A DNA stretch of 64,000 bases, taken from positions 10,097,300 to 10,161,299 of the forward strand of contig NC_091131.1 in assembly GCF_040183065.1 (NCBI RefSeq), read 5' to 3'. Below are positions 1 to 10,365 of the stretch, one piece after another. This DNA is from Periplaneta americana. Taxonomy: Eukaryota > Arthropoda > Insecta > Blattodea > Blattidae. A program made the position numbers and the translations under genes. The notes under the pieces are model-generated. The model saw only the letters and a program-made list of their open reading frames with translations, did no database searches and had not been told where the DNA came from. Position 1 is the stretch's first letter; each line of letters starts with the position of its first letter.

Positions 1-300
1 ATATTTCGAAATTTCATTACAACTTACAGTTGCACAAGATATCTTGTAGTCTGCTAGTTTCAGTGTTGTATTGATCCTTGCTCTAGCAGATTGCAAGAGC
101 TTTTTATATAGATGCAGTTCTTAAGATGCATCTTTGATACTGTGTGGAAGCCATAACTGTTGATTTCAGATCACATTTAAGGCATAGATGTTCGTTTATT
201 GTCAGGTGATATTCCATGTTGTCTTATGGTTTGCACATACTCTAAGCAATATGTGATGCTGGCAGCAATAACTGGCATCACATTATAATAAATGCAACAA

Positions 301-842
301 CAAACGTTATTTTGAATAATTTCGAGGGAAAAATTGTTCCGGGGCCTTTGGTTTAACGTACCAATGCTCTACCAACTGAGCTACCCGGGAACTCTACCAG
401 ACACCGATCCAATTTTTCCCTCTATATCCACAGACCTCAAAGTGGGCTGACAACCATCAAGCAACCAACATTGAGTGCACACTAACTCTGTGTGACTTAA
501 ATTGTGGTTTTCTGTTAACGAACAGTGACGTATATTATGCAAATCAAGCTTTCAGGTATAACTCCCTGTAAAGTTGATTTGAATAATTTCGAGGGAAAAA
601 TTGTTCAGGGGCCGGGCATCGAACCCGGGGCCTTTGGTTTAACGTACCAACGCTCTGCCAACTGAGTTACCCGGGAACTCTACCAGACAGCGATCCAATT
701 TTTCCCTCTATATCCACAGACCTCAAAGTGGGCTGACAACCGTCAAGCAACCAACATTGAGTGCACACTAGCTCCCTCGAAATTATTCAAATCAACTTTA
801 CAGGGAGTTATACCTGAAAACTTGATTTGCAAACGTTATTTT
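301..842 (-). repeat. Dimeric tRNA-like foldback repeat (TF1) with 13-bp TSD
   Basis: Two head-to-tail copies of one unit (about 314-580 and 581-829) are bounded by a perfect 13-bp direct repeat CAAACGTTATTTT at 301-313 and 830-842, so the pair looks like a single insertion. Read on the minus strand, each unit holds a tRNA-like segment with a D-arm-like A box (GCTCAGTTGGTAGAGC type), a TTGGT/ACCAA anticodon-like stem and a B box (GGTTCGATGCC) inside a T-arm-like CCGGG...CCCGG hairpin. The last ~58 bp (776-829) are an inverted copy of 540-598. A functional tRNA gene is unlikely: the anticodon loop reads ACGTTAA, lacking the universal U33, and unit 1 lacks part of the T arm. A further copy lies at 32882-33225. 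This is probably a SINE-like retroposon; the family name is unknown to me. Confidence 0.8.
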
Positions 843-1009
843 ATCTACGCATGTGTGTCTACGTGTATGCACACAGTTCATTTCTTCCCTGTTTACTATG
901 TCATCATTTCCCCCACTAAGCTTTTGAACTGGCTGGCTGAATATAACAGCTCAAATCCTAGCAAGAAGCGGTTTTCCAAATAAAAATATAGAATACAAAT
1001 GTGTTTGGA

Positions 1010-1265
1010 TTTTCTATTTTATTGGGTTATTTTACGACGCTGTATCAACATCTAAATTATTTAGCATCTGAATGAAATGAAGGTGATAATGCCGGTGAAA
1101 TGAGTCCGGGGTCCAGCACCGAAAATTACCCAGCATTTGCTCGTATTGGGTTGAGGGAAAACCCCGGAAAAAACCTCAAGCAGGTAACTTGCCCCGACTG
1201 GGATTGGAACCCGAGCCACCTGGTTTCACAGCCAGACGCGCTGACCGTTACTCCACAGGTGTGGA
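1010..1265 (-). mobile_element. SINE-A copy, tRNA-derived
   Basis: This is a ~256-bp tRNA-derived SINE on the minus strand. The Pol III head lies at the right (CACCTGTGGAGTAACGG A-box side, then a B-box-like GGTTCCAATCC), followed by the conserved body containing AGCAAATGCTGGGTAA. The 3' tail at the left is GTCGTAAAATAACCCAATAA. A 14-bp TSD (CAAATGTGTTTGGA) is perfect at 996-1009 and 1266-1279. It is non-coding and depends on a LINE for retroposition. The short open frame at 1100-1339 is a shadow of this repeat. Confidence 0.9.
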
Positions 1266-1999
1266 CAAATGTGTTTGGAAAACATTGGGTGGAATATACA
1301 GGATGTAACAGAATAACTATTCCTAATTTTCTGATGTGATAGGGGGCTGAAATTAAACATTTTTCTTAATAAAGTAACGTCCGGAAATGCTTTGTTTTCA
1401 AGTGATAGTGGTATGAAGGAAAGAATGAAAGAATCTCAACTTGGAAAGTTACTTTATTTACTTTCTATGATTACACAGTAACTTTTCTTTATCTAATACC
1501 AGATATTAAGAAAATGGTATTAACAAACTGTAGGAACTGTTTAAAATTGCGACTGCCATTGTTGACACACAAAGTATAACACCATATGATTGAACGACGA
1601 ATCCTTCGAAATATCTGTGGTCGGTTACGAAGATCGTCAAAAGCAAGAATAATTCTAGCAACTATTTCTTCTGCTGTGTCGATGAGTGTTTCATAAACAA
1701 TTGATTTAATATGGTCTCAAACACAAAAATCAACTGGAGTCATATCTGGGGAACGTGGTGGCCAAGCAACTGGACCTGCTGTCCCTATCCAACGGTTCGG
1801 AAAATGCACATTTAAATAATTTCGACAATTTAAGCTGAAATGTGCGGGTGCACCATCGTGTTGGAAGATCATGTTTCTCTGAATATTCATCGGAACATTT
1901 TCAAGTAGCTCCGGAAGCATTTCCACCTAAGAAGAATACCATAAACATGTTCATTCAATCACGCAGGCATAAGATATGACCCCTTTAGATAGTTATCGA

Positions 2000-3018
2000 T
2001 AGGGGGCGGATGTTGATGACCTAAAAATCTGCTTAAAATGATCATTAAAATGCCCTTAAACTAATGGAAAAATGACATAAAATTAAAAGAAAATGACATT
2101 TAAATATTATTCAAAGTACTCGCACCACAACTTCTTAAAAATTAGTCACCTTGGTTCAATGACTGCCCTGCAAATCTCGGAGAGAGGAGCAACTTCCTGG
2201 AATTTGGCTAAGATAAAGGAAAAGATCATGCAACAAAATTAAGATTTTAAGGGAAACTATAGATTTTAATGAGGGTTACAATGTTTTTAAATCAGGGGTG
2301 GTTTATGTCAGTGCCTTCATTTCCGTCTCCTCCTTCCGCACTTCATTTTTGTTACCAGATCTTCCAGATGAGGGAGTGTGAATGATAAAACAAATTGTGG
2401 GCGCAGCATGCATTCTTGCAATCGTTGTGTTAAAAATGCTGTCTATTACAGCAGACATCCTTTCCGAACGATGTTGAGGACACAACGTCCCGTCCAGAAC
2501 ATGATGAAAGTTCCCCCCTTTCGAAACATAAATTCTAAAGACACCCTCATACCGACAAAAGAACAGTAGCGGTCAAAGTCCTCACCTAAACTAAGCTGCT
2601 ATCAAGCATTTTATATTACTTCCGTTGTGTGAAGTGAAGCCTTCAGTGGAATGAGGGATGGACTTAAGAGTCTATTCCAAACTATAAAACTCAAATTTCA
2701 CTGTTATTCACTTATTTAGTAGGTAATTACTATTGACCTATTTGCTTAGAAATGATTTAACAGACCTATCGGTAAAGAAGAAAGTAAAATGCATTCCAAA
2801 TGATCTAAAAATTCTTCAAAGTATTAAAAACGAGCAAAAAATGTCGAATAAAATATACAAATGACCTATTAGTTCAAAAACGTTAAAAAATGCAAAAAAT
2901 GAAATATAAGAAATTACTTTTTTACGTTGATATTAAAATAGAAAGGATTTCTATGTTAAAAGGCATCGTCCTAATGTGAAAAATAAGAAGATGACTTTTC
3001 ATCAACATCTGCCCCCTA
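2000..3018. mobile_element. Non-autonomous hAT-like element, 1,019 bp
   Basis: The ends form 20-bp terminal inverted repeats, TAGGGGGCGGATGTTGATGA at 2000-2019 and its complement at 2999-3018, with one mismatch. The flanks are 8-bp direct repeats GTTATCGA (1992-1999) and GTTATCAA (3019-3026), 7/8 identical. An 8-bp TSD and a TAGGG-type end fit the hAT superfamily. The interior is AT-rich and holds only short open frames (for example 2303-2485 minus), none recognised. It lies inside the Tc1/mariner relic, whose reading frame rejoins across the insertion, so it is younger than that gene. Confidence 0.8.
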
Positions 3019-3153
3019 GTTATCAACAAATCCAACCCAAATATTTGCAGAAAACTTCCATTGATTGTAGAGATTCTCCACAGTTTTAGGATTCGTGCCA
3101 CTCCAAATGTGACTGTTATGTGTATTAAAAAGCCATCTCTTGAAAAACATACC

Positions 3154-3403
3154 GTCTACACCTGTGGAGTAACGATTAGTGCATCTGGCTGTGAAACCAG
3201 GTGGCCCGGATTTGAATCCCGGTCGGGGCAAGTTACCTGGTTGAGGTTTTTTTCGGGGTTTTCTCTCAACCCAATATCAGCAAATGCTGGGTAACTATCA
3301 GTGCTGGACCCCTGATTTATTTCACCAGCATTATCACCTTCATTTTATTCAGACACTAAATAACCTGAGATGTTGATACAACGTCGTAAAATAACCTACT
3401 AAA
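3154..3403 (+). mobile_element. SINE-A copy, tRNA-derived
   Basis: Plus-strand SINE-A with the head CACCTGTGGAGTAACGAT, a B-box-like GGATTTGAATCCC, the AGCAAATGCTGGGTAAC-type body and the GTCGTAAAATAACC tail, ending in A-rich sequence. The TSD AAAAACATACC / AAAAACATGCC (3143-3153 and 3404-3414) is 10/11 identical. The insertion point lies within the N-terminal coding part of the Tc1/mariner relic. Confidence 0.88.
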
Positions 3404-3455
3404 AAAAACATGCCCTCATTATCCATAATATGGACCCATCATTTTATCCTTCATG

Positions 3456-4013
3456 GCAAGTTACATGATGTACATGGAAATGTTTAGAATATATGTCACA
3501 ACTAAAATAGTGAATTGCATTACAAAATTAAAGTTTTAGATTATTTGCTGTGGGAGGAGACTGCCCTACAGCCACTGCCATCACTGATCTCCATCTGAAA
3601 ATTTAGATTTTACTCTGAAAAAAATCATTCCACTCATGTGGATTCCATGCAGTATCAAAGCTGCTCTTTAACTGTTGTGTACATTATAACCATCACTTTG
3701 TCCTGATAACATATAGAGAACTTCCTACATAGTTTATAAACTAGATATTAGAAACTGACTGTGCACCAGAAAAAAACAATTCAAAGTAATATGCTGCACC
3801 CACTACACAGGTTCTTGTAGGACATATTATATGTGGAAATTTTTATCAAGTCCCCAAATACAGTAGAAAAGTTTTAACAAAACGCTTATGTGAAGAAACA
3901 TTGTTCTTATCATCTTTTTTGTCATTAATATGATTGTACTGTATGTTAATAGTGTAAACATGTTATATTTTGGTTATTTATTTCAAAGGGAAAGAGTGTT
4001 TAGTTTTAAACTA
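3456..4013. other. Unassigned AT-rich sequence
   Basis: No open frame, repeat boundary or RNA gene could be supported here. The stretch lies between the transposase relic and the TTAA-flanked element. Confidence 0.4.
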
Positions 4014-4233
4014 TTAAGGGTATGCACTATCAAATTTTAAAACTTCCACAATTTTTTACCTCCAGTGAAATTTTAACCACTAATATCTTTCATTCAGATT
4101 AGATGATGTTGAAATTTTCAGATTTTTTTGTTCGTAAATTTGGTTCATAAAAAATTAAATAGAAAAATATACATCTTGATTATACAACTTTTAACACTGT
4201 ATCACTTCGGAATATGTATGGTAAGACTTGGTA

Positions 4234-4924
4234 CACAGACAATGATACACAGACTACTCAACATACCAATGAACCAACAAGATTACAATGAAGAGCTAAA
4301 CACAATCAAATACATAACACAAGAAAACGGATACAACCCTAACATAATAGACAACATAATACGTAAGACAAAACATAATCACAAAAAACATAAGAATACA
4401 ACACAAACACAAGAACACAAAAAATACATCACACTAACATACGAAAACAAAAACACACACAAAATTGCAACCTCATTCAAGAAATTAAATTACAACATCG
4501 CATACAGAACAAATAACACTCTACAAAAACATCTCAACACACAAACAACACAGACAAACAAATACAACCACACAGGCGTATACAAACTCAAATGTAACAC
4601 CTGCAACAACTTCTACATAGGACAGACAGGCAGATCGTTTCAAACACTTTACAAAGAACACATCACAACCATAACAAAATTACAAAACACCTACACATAT
4701 GCAGAACACATGCTAACCACACCCACAGAGACATCAACACAGACATGGAAATACTACACATCCAACCAAAAAGCCAGAAACTAAACACACTAGAACAATA
4801 TGAAATATACAGACACACGAAAACACACCCCAACGAAATTCTCAACACACAACTCAACTTCAAAACACACACACTCTTTGACTCTACATTATACCACAGG
4901 AACACACCCTCACAGGAAACAGAA
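4234..4924 (+). pseudogene. Penelope-like element C-terminal region with GIY-YIG endonuclease
   Basis: The 4128-4784 reading frame has PLE-derived coding sequence only from about 4234. Its first ~35 codons are flanking or inverted DNA, so the Met at 4128 is not a biological start. The segment encodes the linker after the reverse transcriptase and a GIY-YIG nuclease core: GVYKLKC, then CNTCNNFYIGQTGR, then YKEH. In PLEs this domain nicks target DNA for retrotransposition. The frame shifts near 4735-4745, after which 4745-4927 carries the C-terminus (MEILHIQPKSQKLNTLEQYE). The reverse-transcriptase domain is missing, so the copy is dead. The Asn/Thr/Lys-rich composition is typical of this family here. 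Confidence 0.85.
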
Positions 4925-4952
4925 TAAGTGGCGCCAAGACCAACCACGACCA

Positions 4953-4992
4953 GTTCTGAAGATGACCCATAAATAGGTCGAAACATGTAAAC
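4953..4992 (+). ncRNA. Hammerhead ribozyme motif in PLE terminal repeat
   Basis: The conserved core is CTGAAGA (4956-4962), then stem II GACC/GGTC (4964-4967 with 4976-4979), then GAAA (4980-4983), a palindromic CATG stem III, then UA as the predicted cleavage site (4988-4989). Stem I is GTT (4953-4955) with AAC (4990-4992). It fits the CUGANGA...GAAA...UH rule. PLEs are known to carry hammerheads with very short stem III in their terminal repeats. Activity, probably as a dimer, is inference. Confidence 0.75.
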
Positions 4993-5513
4993 AAGGTACG
5001 TTGAAATTTAACACAGGAAAGTCTTACCATACATATCCCGAAGAAAAATATACATCTTAGAAAAAATCGGTTTACAAATAACTGAATAAAGATTTTTCCT
5101 GGTGTCATGATTTAACATGTAGCTGAATAATTGAGTAATGGAATTGTTTTCTTATTTGGATTAAAAAATTGTGACATAAAAATATATATACAGTTTATTC
5201 GATAGGATACAGAGAACTCAGTGTTTAAAATGTGTGATAAAAATGTCTTTGCATTATTTTACTAAATTTTTGAGAAATCTGATTTTCTAGATTGAAAAAT
5301 GTAAAAAAAATTCATATCCGGATAACTGCCTAACTGTCAGCTTAGCTTAACAGCCCTTTAAAAGAATTAATAAGTATGTCAGTTACAATTCGACTAATGA
5401 AATGAAACTTTTTACAAATATTCCTCGTAGAGCAAATGATTTTTTTTGTGGGAAAATTAAAAAATGGTAAAAATTTAAATGTTTCACTAGAACTCAGTAC
5501 TGCATGCCCTTAA

Positions 5514-6654
5514 AGAGAATTGAAATAATTTTAAAAGTGAAGAGGATTTACATTCCTGTTATTATTCAAATTTAAATACGTTTATTTAGATAAAAATATA
5601 TTTAAATTTATTTTCTGTAATATATTGTATGATCAGTGTCTTGCCATTATGTGATTTTAGTCAATTGTTGGATATAAGGAGTACAAAGAAATAGAGTGTA
5701 ATGGTGAAGAAAGGGAGACTTTTATGCGTACAGATAGAAGGGAATTTAAAGAAATAAATTTTGTAACTTGTTTTACGAAAAGTGTTCATTATCATTCATT
5801 TCACTTTTTGTACCAGTACCTACAAATCAGCAAATCTTGTTTGTCACTTTAAGGTAATAAAATAGAATGCATGTGCATTTAAAAATTTGTATTGGCTGTT
5901 TAAATACTCCATAGTAACTTTTTTTTTTTGGAAATTTTCAGTAAGGAAATTATGTTAGTTTTAACAAAGTTAGTTTTATAAATTTTTTACTTTTGAGCAT
6001 TGTATCAAATTTGTCATTTTGCAAGTAGAATCGATGTATGGAGTAAAAACGTGAAGCTCAACAAGACTATTATCCTTGCTTTATGTGCTGAATTTGATCA
6101 AGGTGGCTTTGATTTTGTTACGTAAAGTTCATGAAGTATGTTAAGCATAAGAAACAGACGCATATAGAATTTTATCAGAAGTTTATGACTGTGATTAGAC
6201 TAAATTAATGTAAGTCTGTAGTCTGTAGAAATGTAGATGACATGCATCTAGATCTTGGCTGTATGGTTATTACAGTGTAGAATTAGTATAGTTTAGATAT
6301 TGTATTGTAGAACCAAAGTTGCTATTTTCTATCTAAATTTTCAACTGACAGCTCTTAAAACTTCCATGACATAATGTAGTATATTACTTATTACGCTTTA
6401 TAGTTTTTTATTCTGTATGCTTTAGTGCCATAAGTACTTTTAGAACAAATGTACATTTCACTTATACTGTATATATAATTGTATAAACTAATGAATACAA
6501 TACTTCGAAAATGCATTTATTGTGTTTTGAATTAACCCCAGTCTTTATTATACAAGACATATCCATCGTGCAGGCCATAGTTTGAAAAACTGGTGCATGA
6601 CATCCTTTTTCGTTATACATAGTTGTAGTAGTTTATTTGGGTGAACTATCATTT
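5514..6654. other. Unassigned AT-rich sequence
   Basis: Long AT-rich stretch with no open frame over 60 codons on either strand and no recognised repeat boundary. It could be intron, old 3' UTR or decayed repeat; the sequence does not decide. Confidence 0.4.
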
Positions 6655-6950
6655 AAAATTCAGGATACAAAATATATGCAAAAATAATTACAAACAGATT
6701 AAATACAATCACAGAGGCATTAATTAGAGAAGAACAAAATGGATTGAGACAAAATCGATCCTGCATAGACGGTGTCTTCACACTAACACAAATTATTGAG
6801 ACACATAGAGAATTTAATATACTGTAACAAAGCACTTGGCATTCATTGATTACCATAAGGCATTCGATACAGTTGACAGAACAAAACTTTGGGACGTTTT
6901 AGTTGAAATGGGAATACCCCAACATTTAATTTACACAATCAAGAATATGT

Positions 6951-7831
6951 CAATCAATCAATATTCCCATCATTCCTAGGTGGAACATAGGGCTCTCAGA
7001 AAGCTTCTCCATCTGACTCTATTCCTGGCCAACGCCTTGATCTCACTCCATGTCTTCCCCATCGTTTTTGCTTCTGTGAGAACAGTTCGTTTCCATGTTA
7101 TCTTGGGTCTGCCAATTCCTCTGCTGCCCTGCGGATTCCAATCCAATGCCTTCCTGGCGGGGTCATCTGGAGGTCGGCGAAGTGTATGTCCCAGCCATTC
7201 CCACTTCCTATGCCGAATTTCAACTGGTTTTTGTTTAGTTTTTAACCATAGATTTTCGTTGGATATCTGGACTGGCCAGAATATTTTTAATATGTATGAC
7301 TTGAGGCTTTCCCGGCGTTTGATATAGAATAACTCTTCTCGGGTTCTCAGCCAGGTGAGTTGGAGATTAGCTTCCAAGCTTTCGACGGCCAGCTCTGCCA
7401 TCTTCTTGCCTTCGTCCCTGAAGAAGATGGCAGAGCTAGCCGTCGAAAGCTTGGAAGCTAATCTCCAACTCACCTGGCTGAGAACCCGAGAAGAGTTATT
7501 CTATTTTTAATATGTTTCTCAAACATCTATTAATAAAAACTTGTAGTTGATTGATAATAGTTTTAGTTATTTTCAAGGTTTCACAGCCATGTAAAAACAC
7601 GGATTTGACATTTGTGTTAAAAATTCTGAGTTTAGTATTTATTGTATAGGCAGCACTCTTCCATATAGGCTTTAGCAGCCCAAAGGCATATCTTGCCTTC
7701 TTTATTCTTACTCTCACATCGCTATCTGTACCACCATTCCGGGAGACTATACTGCCTAAATATGAGAATTCCTTCACATTTTCAATTACACCGCTGCTTA
7801 GAGTTAGAAGAGTAGGTTGATTGGTACCTAT
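6951..7831 (-). mobile_element. RTE-like LINE fragment inserted in LINE-A
   Basis: An 881-bp insertion with a perfect 13-bp TSD (ATCAAGAATATGT). On the minus strand, 7831-7516 encodes the region after the RT (KEFSYLGSIVSRNGG... SVFLHGCETLKI). After a hairpin insertion, 7281-6976 encodes the C-terminus (KWEWLGHTLRR... ALDWNPQG... GRPKITWKR... ALCST). The 3' end at 6951-6962 is a short (CAAT)n tandem tail as in RTE-type elements. It is 5'-truncated and has no endonuclease or catalytic RT box. Confidence 0.85.
7282..7515. repeat. 206-bp foldback insertion with 84-bp arms and 14-bp TSD
   Basis: The arms 7324-7407 and 7421-7504 are reverse complements over 84 bp with one mismatch, around a 13-base loop. 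The whole 206-bp segment (7296-7501) is flanked by a perfect 14-bp repeat TATTTTTAATATGT at 7282-7295 and 7502-7515, and it interrupts the coding frame of the RTE-like LINE. The right arm contains CTGAAGA (7418-7424), a possible 6-bp stem II, GAAA and a GCTT/AAGC stem followed by TA, so it resembles a hammerhead core. No clear stem I was found. Origin from a PLE-like terminal repeat is a guess. Confidence 0.85.
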
Positions 7832-8760
7832 ATCAAGAATATGTACAAAAACACAAAAATCAAATTAAAAGTAAATAACACTTTAAGCAAGGAAGCTAGA
7901 ACAATAAATCAAGGGGTAAAGCAAGACTGCCCAATGTCAGCACCTTATTTAATATTTATATAAATAACATTATCAAAAATTGGGAAGACGAATTGCTCAC
8001 AAATTTTATGATTGACAACTTCCCACTTAACACATTACTTTACGCAGATGATCAGATAATCTTAGCAAATTCTGAAGACAACTTACAAAGAGCAATACAC
8101 ACACTATACAAGATAGCAAAAAATTATAATTTGGAAATCTCTATAAATAAACCCAGAATCATGGCCTTCCAAGGAAAGAATCATGTATTATTGCAATCAA
8201 TAATAATTGTATAGAACAAGTCAACACATTCAACTATCTTGGCTGCAATCTTTCTTATATAAACTCCAGGGACGTAGATATTAAACTTGCCAAATTTCAG
8301 CAACTGTTAAGGACAATCAAATCAACTCTATTAAAGAAAGTTCGACCAGAAACAATTTTGAAGTTCTATAAAGTTATGGCAGTCCCAGCATTATTATATG
8401 GATCAGAGACATGGTCATTAACGAAAGGACAACTTCGAAGAATAGAAGCTGCTGAAATGCGATTGCTAAGACCTGTTGCAGGATATACTCTTTACGACCA
8501 TAAAAGGAACGCTGACATCCGAGCAGAATTGAATATCACCGCCATTATGAATACTATAGAATCTTACCGCAACAACTGGTATGAACATGTATTAAGAATG
8601 CCCAACAATAGGTTACCCAAGAGACTATTGAACTGTACACCTCATGGAAAACGAGACATCGGAAGACCAAGGAAGAGATGGAAAGACCAACTTTCTTCTG
8701 GAAGCGGAACAGGCCAGGAGGCCTAATCCAAGACTGTTATTGATGATCATCATTTAAAAG

Positions 8761-9459
8761 ACATACATAAATTAAATCATTTACTGTGTTCTAAAATAAG
8801 AAAATGAAATGTTATATAGTATAAGCAGATAATTCTATACAAATTCACACAAAGTAGGTATTTGTATATTGTAATAATTTCTAATTCTGTTTGACTTACA
8901 AAAATTGGTAGGTACCAAAAGTGGTGGAAATATTTAAAAAGTATTAACTGTTTGTACTGAAATTTTCATCAGCTGCTTGTCTATCCGGATGACGTGAATA
9001 TGTATGAGAAATTCCACATTATGAATTATGCCTGAGTCATAAATGCTGTAAATATGAGACATGGTACTTCTGGTTTTACTTTCATTTGAAGCGACACTAA
9101 AGTTTTTCATGATCCTTTAAAATTCTGTTGCCCTTGAAAGGACCTGACACTGTGATAGTTGGGTTAATAGTTAGGCAAACACAGTGAATGACATTCTCAA
9201 CAGTAACCAATGAGGACGACATTCTTAAGTTCATGTCACACACTAAAAAAATTCACTCTCACAAACTCACAGGATAATTCATATATTTTTTTTTTTTTTT
9301 CGTTGTTAATTCTATAGCATCTATTAGTACTTTATGGTTATCCTAACTGATGGAGTTACTTGTCAACAATGTGATGCTGAAACTTGTGTTCGGGTTTCTG
9401 CCCACCAACAGTCATGATATTGATTTTATATTTTTGAAGATTGGCTAATTAATATTATC
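8761..9459. other. Unassigned sequence with a small LINE-B relic
   Basis: Mostly unrecognised. At about 8968-9023 there is a short match to the RT catalytic region of the LINE-B family (compare 37608-37660): it reads HQLLVYPDDVNM, with the usual Ala of YADD changed to Pro. Poly-T runs occur near 9283-9300. Confidence 0.5.
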
Positions 9460-9622
9460 CCAGCACACTCACAATCACACTCACATTCATACAAATTTCC
9501 AGACTCTAGACACCCAAGCAATTTTTCTTCTTCAAGAAAAATTCACTGAGAGCCGACCCCAGGAATCGAACCTTCCAGATCTGGAAGCCAGCATGCTGAC
9601 CAACAGACCACGGAGGCAATCT
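9460..9622 (-). mobile_element. tRNA-derived SINE (SINE-F)
   Basis: On the minus strand the segment starts with a tRNA-like head, TGGTCTGTTGGTCAGCATGC as an A-box region and GGTTCGATTCC as the B box. A body of ~80 bp with TTTTTCTTGAAG follows. Only one copy was found here, and no TSD was identified. Confidence 0.65.
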
Positions 9623-9653
9623 CATTAAATATATTTGTTAACATTCGAACATA

Positions 9654-9701
<48 letters not shown>
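9654..9701. repeat. (ATT)n microsatellite
   Basis: About 16 uninterrupted ATT units. The Asn-rich and Ile-rich open frames that cross it are artefacts. Confidence 0.97.
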
Positions 9702-9702
<1 letters not shown>

Positions 9703-10365
9703 TCTATTAAACAAAATTGTGTAGGGGCCATTTTTTGACGCGGAATATGACTTTCCCGGTGCCGAGTATGGGCACCTGTTCTGGGATCTGTGATAAAACA
9801 AAAAATGACAGCATTTCATTAATACTTTGTAACAACACTACGAGCCACAGCCGAATGCTAATATTATTAGTAGTTAGGTCATGAACCAATGTAACTTGTG
9901 TGACCACGCCCAATGACACCACCTCCCTTCGTTACGGGCATGAGAGAGCCAAAGTTGTGTATAAAATTGACCATGCCATATGTTCTCTTTCAGTCATATC
10001 TCGGCATCCAGAGCAGCTACAGACCTGTGGAACCACTCGTTTGAGTTGTAATCGTGAGTTCTGCAATATTAAAGTTATAAAATAGGCATGTATGATATTC
10101 TTTGAGTGAACCATAGTGAAAAATTTGTTGTGAGCTTGGATTAATTTCAGAATACTGCTTCATATGAAGAGAAAATATTGTATTCCCTTCATTAATTTTA
10201 TTACATTTTTTGTCATAAACTCATAATCGCCCTTTGTAAACCGAAATAAAAATAGGACATTGAAATAAACACAACAGACTGTAGTATAATTTCCGAAACT
10301 GTGAGATGTATTCTATGTGTCTCAGCAGAACTCTTTTAACATTTTCTGGAGGCTTGCTCGGGACT

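Larger units (their letters stand above)
1540..3455 (-). pseudogene. Tc1/mariner-superfamily transposase relic, interrupted by two insertions
   Basis: On the minus strand, fragments of one cut-and-paste transposase follow each other in order. A weak upstream piece lies at about 3415-3455. Then 3153-3019 encodes a segment with NTHNSHIW and ...WVGFVDN. After the 2000-3018 insertion the frame continues at 1999-1933, and 1926-1545 encodes QHDGAPAHF (second catalytic Asp) and PPRSPDMTPVDF (third acidic residue, Asp). The match is to insect Tc1/mariner DDE/D transposases of about 350 residues. The gene is dead: Trp codons have become TGA after PVDFCV and near 1955, and the reading frame shifts near 1930. 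A SINE-A (3154-3403) splits the N-terminal part and a hAT-like element (2000-3018) splits the middle. No TIRs were found. Confidence 0.8.
4178..5042 (+). mobile_element. Penelope-like element, 5'-truncated, with inverted 5' end
   Basis: The element begins with an inverted copy of its own 3' terminus (CTTCGGAATATGTATGGTAA near 4205) and ends with the complement (TTACCATACATATCCCGAAG near 5025-5042). This is the foldback arrangement typical of truncated PLE insertions. A 16-bp direct repeat GAAAAATATACATCTT flanks it at 4162-4177 and 5043-5058. Its last 8 bases recur next to the third PLE (62.4 kb), so part of it may belong to the element rather than being a pure TSD. It contains a GIY-YIG coding relic and a hammerhead motif, and sits inside the TTAA-flanked MITE. 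Confidence 0.8.
4014..5513. mobile_element. TTAA-flanked MITE (piggyBac-like), split by a PLE
   Basis: The ends read TTAAGGGTATGCACTA (from 4014) and the complement of TTAAGGGCATGCAGTA (to 5513). That gives TTAA at both ends and near-identical short inverted repeats (GGGYATGCASTA). A TTAA target duplication is the hallmark of piggyBac-type transposition. Without the PLE at 4178-5042 the element is about 0.63 kb and non-coding. The inverted repeats are short, so the superfamily call is inference. Confidence 0.55.
6655..8760 (+). pseudogene. LINE-A non-LTR reverse transcriptase relic, split by an RTE-type LINE
   Basis: From about 6666 a plus-strand frame encodes RT fingers (KIYAKIITNRL... NGLRQNRSC). 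A shifted frame then gives RT motif A (FIDYHKAFDTVDR, near 6840-6870). After the 6951-7831 insertion the RT resumes, and 7993-8214 encodes the catalytic box LLYADDQIIL. A frameshift near 8210 leads to the C-terminal region 8358-8726 (ALLYGSETWSL, then GRPRKRW). At least three frameshifts or stops make it a dead copy. The clade is not certain. The interrupting LINE created the 13-bp repeat ATCAAGAATATGT at 6938-6950 and 7832-7844. Confidence 0.85.

Noticed and set aside
4128..4233. N-terminal ~35 codons of the 218-codon frame as part of a protein
   Set aside because: These codons come from flanking MITE DNA and the inverted PLE terminus; coding homology begins at about 4234.
9543..9819. Asn-rich and Ile-rich open frames
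   Set aside because: They are translations of the (ATT)n microsatellite and a SINE head.
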